From assembly GCF_042767895.1 (NCBI RefSeq), contig NC_091561.1, positions 15,955,705 to 15,980,704 on the forward strand: a stretch of 25,000 nt of DNA. The letters are read 5' to 3'. This document shows positions 1-12,593 of this stretch, in pieces. The notes under the pieces were generated by a model, which had not been told where the DNA came from, did no database searches, and was given only the letters and a program-made list of their open reading frames with translations. The stretch comes from Penaeus vannamei. Taxonomy: Eukaryota; Arthropoda; Malacostraca; Decapoda; Penaeidae. Each line of letters begins with the position of its first letter. Position 1 is the first letter of the stretch. The translations under genes and the position numbers were made by a program.

Positions 1-194
1 TATGCATACGCGCGTGTGGGTGTGTATAAAAAGAGAGAGATTATTAGTGGTTTGTGTATAATCATACGTATAAATTGGTGTGTTTTCATAAAGTGACGTT
101 TTGGTTAGGACGATATGCATTAACAATAACAACAATAAGCACTGGAGTGTGTCTCTGTTTCTGTATGTATGTGTATGATATACAAATACATATT

Positions 195-245
<51 letters not shown>

Positions 246-560
246 ATATATGTAAACAATCAGTAGGACGTGATGATTTTTGCTAGTGAAAAAATACAAT
301 ATATTCAGAATCCTTTCAGATCCCCGCATATATATAAAAACAAGCACACAAAAGGCACTGGCTGCACCTGGCATCTTTCCTATTAGTGAATGTTTACAGG
401 ATGTTTCCATAGCAATTTTATCCAGAACAGTAGCTTATAAGAAACCTAATTAAGGTAATTACTACTCAACTATGATAACTCTTGATACTTCATGATGAAT
501 AATTAAAGATACATCCTACAGCAACTGGAGCTTAAAAAGTGGAATGTAGACGATAAATCT
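1..560. other. 5' flank of cuticle gene 1, no gene seen
   Basis: AT-rich flank with a (TA)n tract at 197-241. I see no coding exon, no tRNA and no relic of either. Open frames here are low-complexity translations of the TA tract. The promoter of gene 1 begins at its right edge. Confidence 0.6.
197..241. repeat. (TA)n microsatellite
   Basis: Uninterrupted alternating TA of about 45 bases in the upstream flank of gene 1. Confidence 0.95.
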
Positions 561-627
561 CGCTGCGACCCACATTTCCTCTCTGAGAAGTATATAAAGA
601 TGTCAGACCTGCGAACCAGCATCACTT
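561..627 (+). promoter_or_regulatory. Core promoter of cuticle gene 1
   Basis: TATA box TATATAAA at 591-598. Upstream of it is a block matching the other seven copies (TGCGACCCACATTTCCTCTC, 564-583). About 30 bases downstream is an initiator-like ATCACTT at 621-627 inside the conserved GCGAACCAGCATCACTTC. Predicted transcription start is near 624, leaving a 5' leader of about 40 bases before the ATG at 664. The elements are seen directly; the start site is inferred from spacing. Confidence 0.8.
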
Positions 628-663
628 CCTGCTGCTGACACCAGGACATCAACACTATCGAAC

Positions 664-1383
664 ATGAAGACCGTAAGTTGATGGTTTTCAATAATGTGGT
701 TATTACGTCAAGTATTACTAACCAGTCCTAAAATAAAAGGAGTTATTCAGATAAATGAATGTTCCAGCTGCTCCTGCCCTTGCTGGTGGTTGTGGCTGTG
801 GCTGAGAGACCGTCCCTCTCCTACGACGCCCCTGCACCACACACATCCTCGCCCCTCCAGCAGATCCCCATCATTCGTGACGAGCGAGTCCATCCTGCCG
901 CTGACGGCACCTACAGCTTTGACGTGGAGACTGGGGATGGCATCGTCAGGCACGAGTCTGGCGGTCCAGGTGGCGCACAGCAGGGAACCGTAAGGTAAGT
1001 TGAATCTCTTTCCAGATTAAAATGCGTATGTAGATAGCATTATCAATATACTTTTATTTGTACACACGTACATATTCTAGGTATAATGATGTGCCATAGT
1101 CTATGAAGATAGGCCCACTCACACGTTTTACTGTTTTTTCAGCTTCACCTTCCCAGACGGCCAAGTCTTTAATCTTCAGTTCGTCGCCGACGTCAATGGT
1201 TACCAACCTCAGTCGCCCTTCCTTCCAGTCGCCCCTGCATTCCCCCACCCAATCCCCGCCCACGCCCTCGAGCAGATCGAGCGTGGCCGACTCGAACTCG
1301 AAGCTCGCGCCCGCGAGGAACAACGTCAGTCATCAAGCCAGGGACAAGCCACTCCTTCTCGCCTTTATGGTCAACCTCAGTAA
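664..1383 (+). CDS. Cuticle protein 1, RR-1-like chitin-binding (exons 664-672, 768-994, 1143-1383)
   Basis: Structural protein of the arthropod cuticle, secreted by epidermis; the Rebers-Riddiford domain binds chitin. Exon 1 encodes only Met-Lys-Thr and ends at a GTAAGT donor. Exon 2 follows TTCCAG and ends AAG/GTAAGT. Exon 3 follows TTTTTCAG and ends at TAA 1381-1383. Joined length is 158 residues. Residues 1-15 form a signal peptide (MKTLLLPLLVVVAVA). The RR domain spans about 47-110, with DGTYSFDVETGDGI near 49-62, SFTFPDGQVF at 79-88 and ADVNGYQPQ at 94-102; intron 2 splits the codon for Ser79. A charged Arg/Glu-rich helix-like stretch follows (about 120-141), then a Gln/Ser tail. The NGYQPQ form and short YSF core favour RR-1 (flexible cuticle) over RR-2. 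This is the only plus-strand copy. It has Leu where the others have Val before QQIP, and ends RLYGQPQ rather than RHYGQPQ. I saw no AATAAA within about 600 bases downstream. Confidence 0.88.
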
Positions 1384-1513
1384 AGTGGCCTCTCTGTGAA
1401 CTCCGACATCCCTATATTGTTCTCGCAACATCATACCATTTTTCATCACTTTGTTACTTCTGTGTGGCATAACGATTTGTAGCTGATATAGCACTGACAT
1501 ATCTATAAATATA

Positions 1514-2232
1514 GAACTATAACTTCGAGTTTGTTTCCTGTCTAACTGCTCTGAAGAGGCTTTAATGGCTGAAAATAAGGTAGGAGAAGAAGGGCACTTC
1601 AAAATTCCCTTCAGTATCGACTTTCATCAGTTGCGCCCTTAGGCATCGCGCATTGCAGCATGCCGAAAGTTTCACTTGAAATTCACAAATTCATTCAAAG
1701 AACGAAAATATGATAGATACCATATCCAAATGTTAACACAGAAATGTTAAAGAAAAATGGTCTAAATATCACATGATACAAGAACATGGAGAAACTGGCA
1801 TTACTACTTTACTCTCTTTGGGATTGAAATCACTTTACTCCATTTGTGATACCCCATACGAACGGCATGAAGAGAAAAATTGGGGAACAACAGATTTACA
1901 ATGTAGGAATCATACAGTAAAACACAGAAACCAAATATAGGATGTGTGTGTCCTAAGAAGTCAGCTGAATGAGAGACACTTGCCTTGCCATGCATTCCAT
2001 TTATTTTAACAAACTACCCGAACTTCTTTAATATAAAAAACACGGGAACAAGAAATCTGTCAATTAAGATCAACGAGGCGGACAGGTTATGGTTATCTCA
2101 GGAATGTTTTCGCAAACAAGGTTACTCTGATGAATTTTATTTTCTCTAACAGTAATTCATTTAATCTCTTGCTTTATATGTCTACACATATACACGCACA
2201 TAAATACTTACAATTATGTAAACATACATACA

Positions 2233-2312
<80 letters not shown>

Positions 2313-2475
2313 TGTGTGTGTACATGTGTCTAAATATACATAAACATCATGTATGTATATGCATACATACATATGTATCTATCTATCTATATATATATAC
2401 ATGATGTATATATATGTATTTCTAAAACTTTCCCTAACAGCAATTCATTTAATCTGTCACTGTATGTGTCCACAC
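1514..2475. repeat. Direct duplication, copy A
   Basis: Begins GAACTATAACTTCGAGTTTG and recurs from 2479 (offset about 965 at the start). Matching landmarks include GCCCTTAGGCATCGCGCATT, CACAAATTCATTCAAAGAAC and CAATTCATTTAATCTGTC. It contains a (TA)n tract at about 2236-2309. No coding region was recognised. Confidence 0.85.
2236..2309. repeat. (TA)n microsatellite
   Basis: About 74 bases of alternating TA inside duplication copy A; the equivalent tract in copy B is longer (3232-3325). Confidence 0.95.
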
Positions 2476-2478
2476 TTT

Positions 2479-4846
<2,368 letters not shown>

Positions 4847-5105
4847 CTAAGGTTGGCCGTAGTGCCGAGCAGGTGCGGCTTGTCCCTGGCTTGATGACTG
4901 ACGCTGCTCTTCGCGGGCGCGAGCTTCGAGTTCGAGTCGACCACGTTCGATCTGCTCGAGGGCGTGGGCGGGGATTGGGTGGGGGAATGCAGGGGCGACG
5001 GGCAGGAAGGACGACTGAGGTTGGTAACCGTTAATATCGGCGACGAACTGAAGATTGAAGACTTGGCCATCTGGGAAGGTGAAACTGAAAGGAAACCATA
5101 GGTTG

Positions 5106-5182
<77 letters not shown>

Positions 5183-5700
5183 GTGTGTGTGTGTGTGTGT
5201 GTGTGTAAGGGTACGTTTGTATATATATGTTTGTATATGCATGACAGACTTGATTATATAGTTCACTGTTGTTTAAATGCCCTGTACACCCGAAACAGGT
5301 ACAAAAACCTTTCTGCATGTGTAAAAATGTGAAGAGAGAACGAGCTAACCTCACGGTTCCCTGCTGGGCGCCACCTGGACCGCCAGACTCGTGCCTGACG
5401 ATGCCATCCCCAGTCTCCACGTCAAAGCTGTAGGTGCCGTCAGCGGCAGGATGGACTCGCTCGTCGCGGATGATGGGGATCTGCTGGACGGGCGAGGATG
5501 TGTGTGGTGCATGGGCGTCGTAGGAGAGGGACGGCCTCTCAGCCACAGCCACAACCACCAGCAAGGACAGAATCAGCTGGAACGTTTATATTTTTTAGTA
5601 AATATTGTTGATTTTACTAAATTCATTACTACTACTTTCAAACACTTTATGGCGCTTGGCATGGAGCCATAATGCTAAAGAACAGACTTACTGTCTTCAT
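4847..5700 (-). CDS. Cuticle protein 2, RR-1-like chitin-binding (exons 5692-5700, 5350-5576, 4847-5084)
   Basis: Same three-exon structure and predicted role as the plus-strand copy. Exon 1 is ATG AAG ACA before GTAAGT. Exon 2 starts after TTCCAG with CTG ATT CTG and ends GTGAG/GTTAGC. Exon 3 starts after TTTCCTTTCAG. The product is 157 residues: signal peptide (MKT plus LILSLLVVVAVA), mature start ERPSLSYDA, RR domain with SFTFPDGQVFNLQFVADING, then the Arg/Glu-rich tail. The final Gln codon seen in the other copies (CAG) has become TAG (4847-4849), so the protein ends HYGQP, one residue early. Intron 2 contains a long TA tract plus a GT tract. It keeps the FNLQ wording of copy 1, while copies 3-8 read FDLQ. 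It is convergent with copy 1. Confidence 0.88.
5107..5206. repeat. (TA)n(GT)n in intron 2 of gene 2
   Basis: TA to about 5180, then GT to about 5206. The tract stops about 22 bases from the exon 3 acceptor, so the branch-point region abuts the repeat. Confidence 0.95.
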
Positions 5701-5733
5701 GTTGATATTGATGTACTTCTAGTGGATATTGCA

Positions 5734-5800
5734 AGAAGTGATGCTGGTTCGCAGGCCTGGCGCCTTTATATACCCCTCAGAGAGGAAAAGTAGGTCGCGA
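5734..5800 (-). promoter_or_regulatory. Core promoter of cuticle gene 2
   Basis: On the minus strand: TCGCGACCTACTTTTCCTCT (5781-5800), TATATAAAGG (5763-5772), then GCGAACCAGCATCACTT, giving a predicted start near 5739 and a 39-base leader before the ATG at 5700. The upstream block has one base changed (ACTTTT instead of ACATTT). Confidence 0.8.
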
Positions 5801-5931
5801 TAAGAAGTAACATTTACATTCCCTATATACCTGTTGTATATAGCAATCGATATATAGCATTGCATGTATGTTCACGTACGTACGCATGTGCATCTATATC
5901 TTTGTATATATTTATTAAAAAAGATAAATAA

Positions 5932-5965
5932 GCGGGAGACTGGGATTCGATACCCAATCGGGGAA
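5932..5965 (+). pseudogene. tRNA-Asp relic (3' half)
   Basis: GCGGGAGACTGGGATTCGAT followed by ACCCAATCGGGGA aligns to the 3' half of the intact tRNA-Asp downstream (about 27 of 34 bases by eye), in the same orientation. The 5' half is not recognisable. Confidence 0.7.
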
Positions 5966-6013
5966 TTTTTCCAGTATAGATATGTATTTTTTCAGTATGT
6001 ATATATACAGAAC

Positions 6014-6083
6014 CACACACACACACACATACACGCACACACATACACACACACGCACACACACACACGCACACACATACACA
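6014..6083. repeat. (CA)n-rich microsatellite
   Basis: Interrupted ACAC repeats with TACACGCA variants. The equivalent position in the next unit (8862-8918) carries a shorter, more broken version. Confidence 0.9.
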
Positions 6084-6803
6084 TATATAAATCATACAGG
6101 TTATATTGAAAATAAGTTCACCTCATTCAGAAGTTCCTAATTTATATCGAAGGTCTCCAGTACCTAGGGATTATACTAAAATATATTGAATATCTAAGTA
6201 TCAACTTAAAGATCATAGTAGTGAAAGAAAAAATGTTTATCTTTATTCTTATTCGTTGAAAAAGAAAACAATTTAATCTAATTACCTCCCAGAAAAAAGA
6301 CATGGATAAATATACGTACATATACATGTATACCTACATATTTACATGTATTAGAAAACTTTTGAAAATATAGAGAAGTCCATCATCTAATCTGGGCAGA
6401 ATGTCAGCTGTTTTTATTTTTTTTATTTTATTTTATTTTTTTTTAGTGTTTATAACGATTTCACTTCAATCAGTCCTTCTAAATTGAAAGTTTCCAATGG
6501 CCAGGGATCGTAACCAATATTAACAGAATATATAAATGAATATTGAAGTCGTAGATTATTTTAGTAAGAAAAATCAATCAACAGGATTTGTTAGTTCTTT
6601 CGATGAAAAAAGAAAAACAAAATTTACTAATCTAAGAGATAAACGAACTGTTTCCATATTTTAAAAGAAAAACAGAGGAAAGAAGTAACCAGATTTACGG
6701 CACGGCCACCGTTAAAAATGACATAGTTAATTAGGATTCGTGAGGACATTTAGATATGAATTAGTTATATCCTATTGTAGTTCTGCCAACATTGAAAACG
6801 TAT

Positions 6804-6875
6804 TCCTCGGTAGTATAGTGGTTAGTATCCCCGCCTGTCACGCGGGAGACCGGGGTTCGATTCCCCGCCGGGGAG
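6804..6875 (+). tRNA. tRNA-Asp (anticodon GUC), copy 1
   Basis: A 72-base cloverleaf. Acceptor stem TCCTCGG/CCGGGGA with discriminator G; D arm and internal A box TAGTATAGTGGTTAG; anticodon stem-loop CCCGC-CTGTCAC-GCGGG giving GUC; T arm CGGGG-TTCGATT-CCCCG containing the B box GGTTCGATTCC. No intron, no encoded CCA. A TTTT Pol III terminator follows at 6879-6882. It charges aspartate for translation. It sits between cuticle genes 2 and 3 on the opposite strand. Confidence 0.95.
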
Positions 6876-7793
6876 ACCTTTTACTATCAGAACGACAACT
6901 TTGACATAATTCACCGTAGAGTTTACTTCATTTCTAGTAAAGCAAAACGGGACAGTTGTGATTGACACGAGACTGGTGAGTTCGTTTCCAAGTAAATATT
7001 TCTTTTACCAGATGCTTAAAAAATCCGTTTTAAACCTTTGTCCTACCTAAAACTTCTGATAGTTCGATCTGCATTGAATAGTGTAATGTTAAGGAAATCT
7101 AATAGCTTAAAGATATAAGTATCTTTTATAATCTATTTTACAATTGTTATTAAATCGCATTATTTCAGACTAAACTAACACAGAAAATAATTTGTTAGCG
7201 ACGATCTGATATCCTTGTAAAACTTTTGTGACTGCAGAAAAAGACACTGTTTTGCCTGAGATTAAGTAATCTGATTATTGTTAATCTAATGAACAGATGG
7301 ATCACATGAAGGGAAAAATGTTATAGCTTAAAGTAACTCCCTAGTTCATATTTCTTTTTATGAGTATAAGAAAATTGTTCTTTATTCATTATTTTGTATA
7401 TTCACCGATTTGATGGCTTATTAATATTTGTAATAAAAATTAGTTTTAGACGTGGTTAAATTTCGCTCATTAGGTTGTTTCGGTGATAGCAGCTGGTAAT
7501 GTCTTGTGGTCTGAAATATCGAAATTTGAATGTTACATATACTTTATACGTTGATACACAAAACCTATTGTGAAAAGGAAAGTTTTATTTTCTTGTTTTT
7601 CTTTATATAGGTTTATGTATCAGGATACCATATTGTTTAGAAATACCAACAGAAGTTTGATTTACATTTATTTATAATATAAAACACTCAGTGCATAGCA
7701 AAACGTTTCATAGCGTTCATATAGTGGGTCAAAAAAAAAAAAAAAAAAAATGGGGTAGGATAACTAGAACATTTCAAGTTCATTGGAAAAACA
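6876..7793. other. Spacer between tRNA-Asp 1 and 3' end of gene 3
   Basis: AT-rich with no protein gene. It holds a conserved block at about 7450-7560 containing TTTCGGTGATAGCAGCTGGT that recurs in other units, an A18 run near 7733-7750, and a minus-strand AATAAA at 7667-7672, about 122 bases past the stop of gene 3. Confidence 0.6.
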
Positions 7794-8534
7794 TTACTGA
7801 GGTTGGCCATAGTGGCGAGCTGGTGCAGCTTGTCCTTGGCTTGATGACTGACGCTGCTCTTCGCGGGCGCGAGCTTCGAGTTCAAGTCGACCACGTTCGA
7901 TCTGCTCGAGGGCGTGGGCGGGGATTGGGTGGGGGAATGCAGGGGCGACGGGCAGGAAGGACGACTGAGGTTGGTAACCGTTAAGATCGGCCACGAACTG
8001 AAGGTCGAAGACTTGGCCATCTGGGAAGGTGAAGCTGAAAGGAAACCATAGTTATATATATAGATTCATATTTACATATATACATAGACGATTTTTACAT
8101 TCACTGTCGTTTAAAGGCCTTGTGTAAACGAAGCAGGTTTACACACGTTTCTGTTTCTGTGTAAAATTTTGGAGTGAAAGAACTAACCTTACGGTTCCCT
8201 GCTGGGCGCCACCTGGACCACCAGACTCGTGCCTGACGATGCCATCCCCAGTCTCCACGTCAAAGCTGTAGGTGCCGTCAGCGGCAGGATGGACTCGCTC
8301 GTCGCGGATGATGGGGATCTGCTGGACGGGCGAGGATGTGTGTGGTGCAGGGGCGTCGTAGGAGAGGGACGGTCTCTCAGCCGCAGCCACAGCCACCAGC
8401 AAGGACAGAAACAGCTAGAATGTTCATATATGTTAGTAAATATTGTTGATTTTACCAAATTTCATAATACTACTACTTTAAAATGACGCTTGACATGGAA
8501 CCAGAATGCTAAGAAACAGACTTACTGTCTTCAT
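7794..8534 (-). CDS. Cuticle protein 3, RR-1-like chitin-binding (exons 8526-8534, 8188-8414, 7794-8034)
   Basis: Intact copy encoding 158 residues. Exon 1 is ATG AAG ACA/GTAAGT. Exon 2 follows a TTCTAG acceptor, where the other copies have TTCCAG, and ends GTAAG/GTTAGT. Exon 3 follows TTTCAG and ends TAA at 7794-7796. The signal peptide reads MKT LFLSLLVAVAAA, and the mature protein starts ERPSLSYDAPAPHTSS. The RR domain has DGTYSFDVETGDGI, SFTFPDGQVFDLQFVADLNG and YQPQ, followed by the Arg/Glu-rich stretch and the C-terminal ARHYGQPQ. Intron 2 has almost no microsatellite, so this unit shows the unexpanded state. The 3' end faces tRNA-Asp 1, and AATAAA follows at about 120 bases. Confidence 0.9.
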
Positions 8535-8572
8535 GTTGATAATATTGATGTACTTCTAGTGGATATTGCAAG

Positions 8573-8638
8573 AAGTGATGCTGGTTCGCAGGCCTGGCGC
8601 CTTTATATACTCCTCAGAGAGGAAATGTAGGTCGCGAT
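8573..8638 (-). promoter_or_regulatory. Core promoter of cuticle gene 3
   Basis: Minus-strand TCGCGACCTACATTTCCTCT, then TATATAAAGG (8600-8609), then GCGAACCAGCATCACTT with the initiator at 8573-8579. Same spacing as in the other copies. Confidence 0.8.
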
Positions 8639-9583
8639 AAGAAGTAACATTTACATTCCGCTTTTTAAGCACCTGTTGTATATAGCAATCGATATAAAGT
8701 ATTGCACACATGTTCACGTACACACGCATTTGAATCTATATCTCAGTTTATATTTATATAAAATAAAGAAGATAAATAAGTGGGAGACTGGGATTCGATA
8801 GCCAATCGAGGAATTTTTCCAGTATAAATACATTTTTTCAGTGTGTATATATGTACAGAACCACACAACCACACACACGCACGTACACATACACATCCAT
8901 ATACAACTACACACACACATAAATTATACAGTTCATTCTGCCTTTTCTGGTTTAAAGTTACTGCTCTCCAGTACCTAGGGATTATACTAAAATAGATTGA
9001 TCATATCAACTTCAAAATAATTGCATTTGAAAAAGAAATCAATCTAATTTGATTACCTCCCAGAAAAAAATGTATAGATATATGTAAATATAAATATTTT
9101 TCTACATATCTACTTGTATTAAAAAAACTGTAAATGAGTCCGTCCTCTAATCTGAGTCTAGAGATGAGATTTTAGAGTAGGCAAAATGTTAGCTTTTTTT
9201 ATTGATTTAGTGTTTATGACGATTTCACTTCAATCAGTCCTTCTAAACTAAAAGTATAGAATTTTCAGGGATCGTGACCAATATTAACTAAATATACAAA
9301 TGAATATTGAAGTCGTAGATTGATTTAGTGAAAGAAATCAGTCATAATATGATTTTTAAATTTTTCGATGAAAAAACAAAACGAAAAACAATTTACCAAT
9401 CTAAGAGATAAACGAATTATGTTTCCTTATTTTAAAATAGAAACAGAGGAAAGGTGCGCGGCACGACCACCGGTAGAAATGACAGAATTAGTGAGGACTC
9501 TGAACAAAAGAATTGTGAAAAGACATTTAGATATTAATTAAATATATAATAATTTAGGTTTACTTTCAAATAAAAAAATGTAT
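8639..9583. other. Spacer between gene 3 promoter and tRNA-Asp 2
   Basis: Aligns by eye with 5801-6803 through most of its length, with indels. Contains a tRNA relic at 8780-8813, broken CA repeats at 8862-8918 and the recurring block near 9269-9320. No protein gene was seen. Confidence 0.6.
8780..8813 (+). pseudogene. tRNA-Asp relic (3' half)
   Basis: GTGGGAGACTGGGATTCGAT followed by AGCCAATCGAGGAA. It corresponds to the relic at 5932-5965 with further changes, and lies at the same relative place in the unit. Confidence 0.65.
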
Positions 9584-9655
9584 TTCTCGGTAGTATAGTG
9601 GTTAGTATCCCCGCCTGTCACGCGGGAGACCGGGGTTCGATTCCCCGCCGGGGAG
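9584..9655 (+). tRNA. tRNA-Asp (anticodon GUC), copy 2
   Basis: Identical to copy 1 except C2 to T, which turns pair 2-71 from C-G into a T-G wobble. The anticodon loop CTGTCAC, A box, B box and discriminator G are intact. A TTTT terminator follows at 9659-9662. Probably functional, though this acceptor stem already has a wobble at pair 4-69. Confidence 0.9.
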
Positions 9656-10553
9656 ACGTTTTACCATCTGGACGACAACCTTAACATAGCTCACCGTACA
9701 GTTTACTTCGTTTCTAGTAAAGCATAAGGGGACAGTTATGATTGAGACGAAGTAAGTATTTCCTTTACACGCGATACCATAAATAAATCTTTGTTACCAG
9801 ATGCTTATTAAAATCCGTTTTAAACCTTTGTCTTATCTAAAACTTCTGATAGTTCGATCAGCATTGAATAGTGTAATGTTAAGGAAACCTAATAGCTTAA
9901 AGAAGTTTGTATCTTTTTATCATTTATTTTTACCATTGCCATTAAATCGCATGTCATAACATACATTATTTCACAGACTAAACTAACACTGGGAAAATAA
10001 TTTGTTAGCGAAGATCTGATATCCCTGTAAAACTTTTGAGACTGCAGAAAAAGACACTGTTTTGCTTCAGATTAAGTGATCTAATTATTGTTAATCTTGA
10101 GAACAGGTGGATCATAGAAGGGAAAAACTTATTAGCTTCAAGTAACTCCCTTGTTTATATTTCTTTTCATTATATGAAAATTGCTTTTTATTCATTATTT
10201 CATATATTCACCGATTTGATGGCTTATTAATATTCGTAATAAAAATTGGTTTTAGGCTTGGTAAATTTGGCTCATTAGCAGCTGGTAATGTCTTGTGGTC
10301 TGAAATATCGAAATCTGAATATCATATATACTTTATACGTTGGCACGCAAAACCAAATGTGAAAAGGAAAGTTTTATTTTTTGTTTTTGTTTATATAGGT
10401 TTATCAGGATACCATATTGTTTAGAAATACCAACAGAAGTTTGATTTAGATTTATTTATAACATATAACGTTACATAGCGTTATATAATGGGGCAGAAAA
10501 AATGGAGTAGGATAACAGGTAACAAGAACATGTTGAAGTTCAGGTAGAAAACA
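9656..10553. other. Spacer between tRNA-Asp 2 and 3' end of gene 4
   Basis: Homologous to 6876-7793. The conserved block lacks the TTCGGTGATAGC part but keeps AGCAGCTGGTAATGTCTTGT. Minus-strand AATAAA lies at 10451-10456, about 98 bases past the stop of gene 4. No gene was seen. Confidence 0.6.
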
Positions 10554-11287
10554 TTACTGAGGTTGGCCGTAGTGGCGAGCAGGTGCAGCTTGTCCTTGGC
10601 TTGATGACTGACGCTGCTCTTCGCGGGCGCGAGCTTCGAGTTCAAGACGTCCACGCTCGATCTGCTCGAGGGCGTGGGCGGGAATTGGGTGGGGGAATAC
10701 AGGGGCGACGGGCAGGAAGGACGACTGAGGTTGGTAACCGTTAAGATCAGCGACGAACTGGAGATCGAAGACTTGGCCATCTGGGAAGGTGAAGCTGAAA
10801 GGAAACCATAGTTTGATATAGTTTCATATTTACACCCACATAGAGACGACTCTTACATTCATTGTCTTTTAAAGGCCATGTATATACAGGTTTACACACA
10901 TTTATGTTTCAGTGTAATATTTTGAGAAGTGAATGAACTAACCTCACAGTTCCCTGCTGAGCGCCACCTGGACCACCCGACTCGTGCCTGACGATGCCAT
11001 CCCCAGTCTCCACGTCAAAGCTGTAGGTGCCGTCAGCGGCAGGATGGACTCGCTCGTCGCGGATGATGGGGATCTGCTGGACGGGCGAGGATGTGTGTGG
11101 TGCAGGGGCGTCGTAAGAGAGGGACGGTCTCTCAGCCGCAACCACAACCACCATCAAGGATAGAATCAGCTGGAATGTTCATACATGTATTACTGACCTT
11201 CCTACTATTCTAGTACTACTTACTAATACTTCATGACGTTTGACATGGAAACAAAATGCTTATAATACACAGACTTACTGCCTTCAT
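10554..11287 (-). CDS. Cuticle protein 4, RR-1-like chitin-binding (exons 11279-11287, 10943-11169, 10554-10794)
   Basis: Intact 158-residue copy. Exon 1 is ATG AAG GCA, so the protein starts Met-Lys-Ala, as in copy 8. Exon 2 follows TTCCAG and ends GTGAG/GTTAGT; exon 3 follows TTTCAG and ends TAA. The signal peptide reads MKA LILSLMVVVVAA, then ERPSLSYDA. The RR core is unchanged. Downstream of it, APVFPHPIP replaces the usual APAFPHPIP. The Arg/Glu-rich helix reads ERGRLELEARAREEQRQ and the C-terminus ends HYGQPQ. Intron 2 lacks a microsatellite. TA tracts lie upstream of its promoter instead. Confidence 0.9.
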
Positions 11288-11325
11288 GTTGATAGGATTG
11301 ATATACTTCTAGTGGAGACTGCAAG

Positions 11326-11390
11326 AAGTGATGCTGGTTCGCAGGCCAGGCGCCTTTATATACCCGTGAGAGAGGAAATGTAGGTCGCGA
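11326..11390 (-). promoter_or_regulatory. Core promoter of cuticle gene 4
   Basis: Minus-strand TCGCGACCTACATTTCCTCT (11371-11390), TATATAAAGG (11353-11362), GCGAACCAGCATCACTT with initiator at 11326-11332. Confidence 0.8.
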
Positions 11391-11429
11391 GAAGACCATT
11401 TTCCTCCTAACCATTATGTGGAAACAGTG

Positions 11430-11433
<4 letters not shown>

Positions 11434-11482
<49 letters not shown>

Positions 11483-11648
11483 GCATAAATGTAGATATTA
11501 CATATGTATAAATGTGTGTGTTTAAAAATATACACACATCTATGCATAAGCTTACACACCAAAACACACATATATGTACTTATGTGTACATAGCACTTGA
11601 TACAAGCCTGTTTTTAATAATCTATCAATACATATTAACAGACACACA

Positions 11649-11725
<77 letters not shown>

Positions 11726-11780
11726 GTGTGCACGTTTGCGTGCGTATGTGTGTACAGATTTATTTACTATTTTGAATCTT

Positions 11781-11833
<53 letters not shown>

Positions 11834-11951
11834 TTATTATTATTATTATATTTGTTTTGCTTGAATCCAATCTTTGGATTGCCCACTTAGGAATATTTCC
11901 AATGCTTGCCAGGTAAGACATGCATGTATTATTTCAATATAAATATATATA

Positions 11952-12026
<75 letters not shown>

Positions 12027-12027
12027 A
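11434..12027. repeat. Microsatellite cluster: (TA)n, (AAT)n, (CA)n, (GT)n
   Basis: Tracts at 11434-11480 (TA), 11652-11720 (TA), 11782-11831 (AAT, running into TTA) and 11952-12027 (CA, TA, GT in order). The first lies about 45 bases upstream of the conserved promoter block of gene 4. Confidence 0.9.
11862..11893 (+). pseudogene. tRNA-Asp relic, central part deleted
   Basis: CCAATCTTTGGATTGCCCAC then TTAGGAA. Comparison with 14900-14964 shows the same flanks (CTTGAATCCAATCTTTGG before, AATGCTTGCCAGGTAAGACA after), but the CCTGTCACGCGGGAGAC core is missing. Recognisable only through the other units. Confidence 0.5.
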
Positions 12028-12521
12028 TTTATGTGTGTCTGTATTTGTGTGTTACACAGATTGTGAAATGTAAATTAGTCCACCATGTGATTTATGAGTC
12101 TAGAGGAGTTGATACCAAAGAAGGTACAGGGATATCCGAATGTAAACTATTCATTCATTTAGTGATCATTACAATTCTATCTCATTCAGTCTTTTTGAAT
12201 TTAAAGTCTCTGGTATATCCGGAATGTCCAAAGATTGCAACGAATATAAATTAGATATTAAAGAATATTTGAGTCGTTTTTTATAATTTAATTTATCATT
12301 TGATTTGTTCATCTTTCGTTGAACAAAAACACGATGAACCCATTTCCTTAGAGTTTCATTATACATAAAAGTTATATTTGCTAATTTTAGCATAAGAATA
12401 GAGAAAAAAGTAAACAGAGGGATTGACAAAATGTTTTTGATCAATATATTTGTGAAAAAGACTTCTAGATATTAATTAAATCTATCCTGATTTAAATAAA
12501 GTTTCTCCGGCACATACATAT

Positions 12522-12593
12522 TCCTCGGTAGTATAGTGGTTAGTATCCCCGCCTGTCACGCGGGAGACCGGGGTTCGATTCCCCGCCGGGGAG
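12522..12593 (+). tRNA. tRNA-Asp (anticodon GUC), copy 3
   Basis: Identical over all 72 bases to copy 1 although the flanks differ, with the same A box, B box and GUC loop. A TTTT terminator follows at 12597-12600. Confidence 0.95.

Larger units (their letters stand above)
5801..6803. other. Spacer between gene 2 promoter and tRNA-Asp 1
   Basis: Contains a decayed tRNA-Asp relic (5932-5965), a CA-rich microsatellite (6014-6083) and AT-rich sequence. A block near 6500-6560 (GGGATCGTAACCAATATTAA, TGAATATTGAAGTCGTAGAT) recurs near 9269-9320 and, more diverged, at about 12230, 17930 and 22208. No protein gene was seen. Confidence 0.6.
11391..12521. other. Spacer between gene 4 promoter and tRNA-Asp 3
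   Basis: Repeat-rich: TA at 11434-11480 and 11652-11720, (AAT)n at 11782-11831, CA/TA/GT at 11952-12027. A strongly eroded tRNA relic lies at 11862-11893. The recurring AT-rich block appears near 12230 (GATTGCAACGAATATAAATT). No protein gene was seen. Confidence 0.6.

Noticed and set aside
5391..5672. Conserved antisense open frame over exon 2 (MPDDAIPSLHVKAVGAV), seen in several units
   Set aside because: Its conservation is fully explained by the cuticle coding strand; it has no promoter or leader of its own and its end varies with intron sequence.
11952..12027. CRISPR-like regular repeats
   Set aside because: These are simple CA/TA/GT microsatellites without spacers, in a eukaryotic context.
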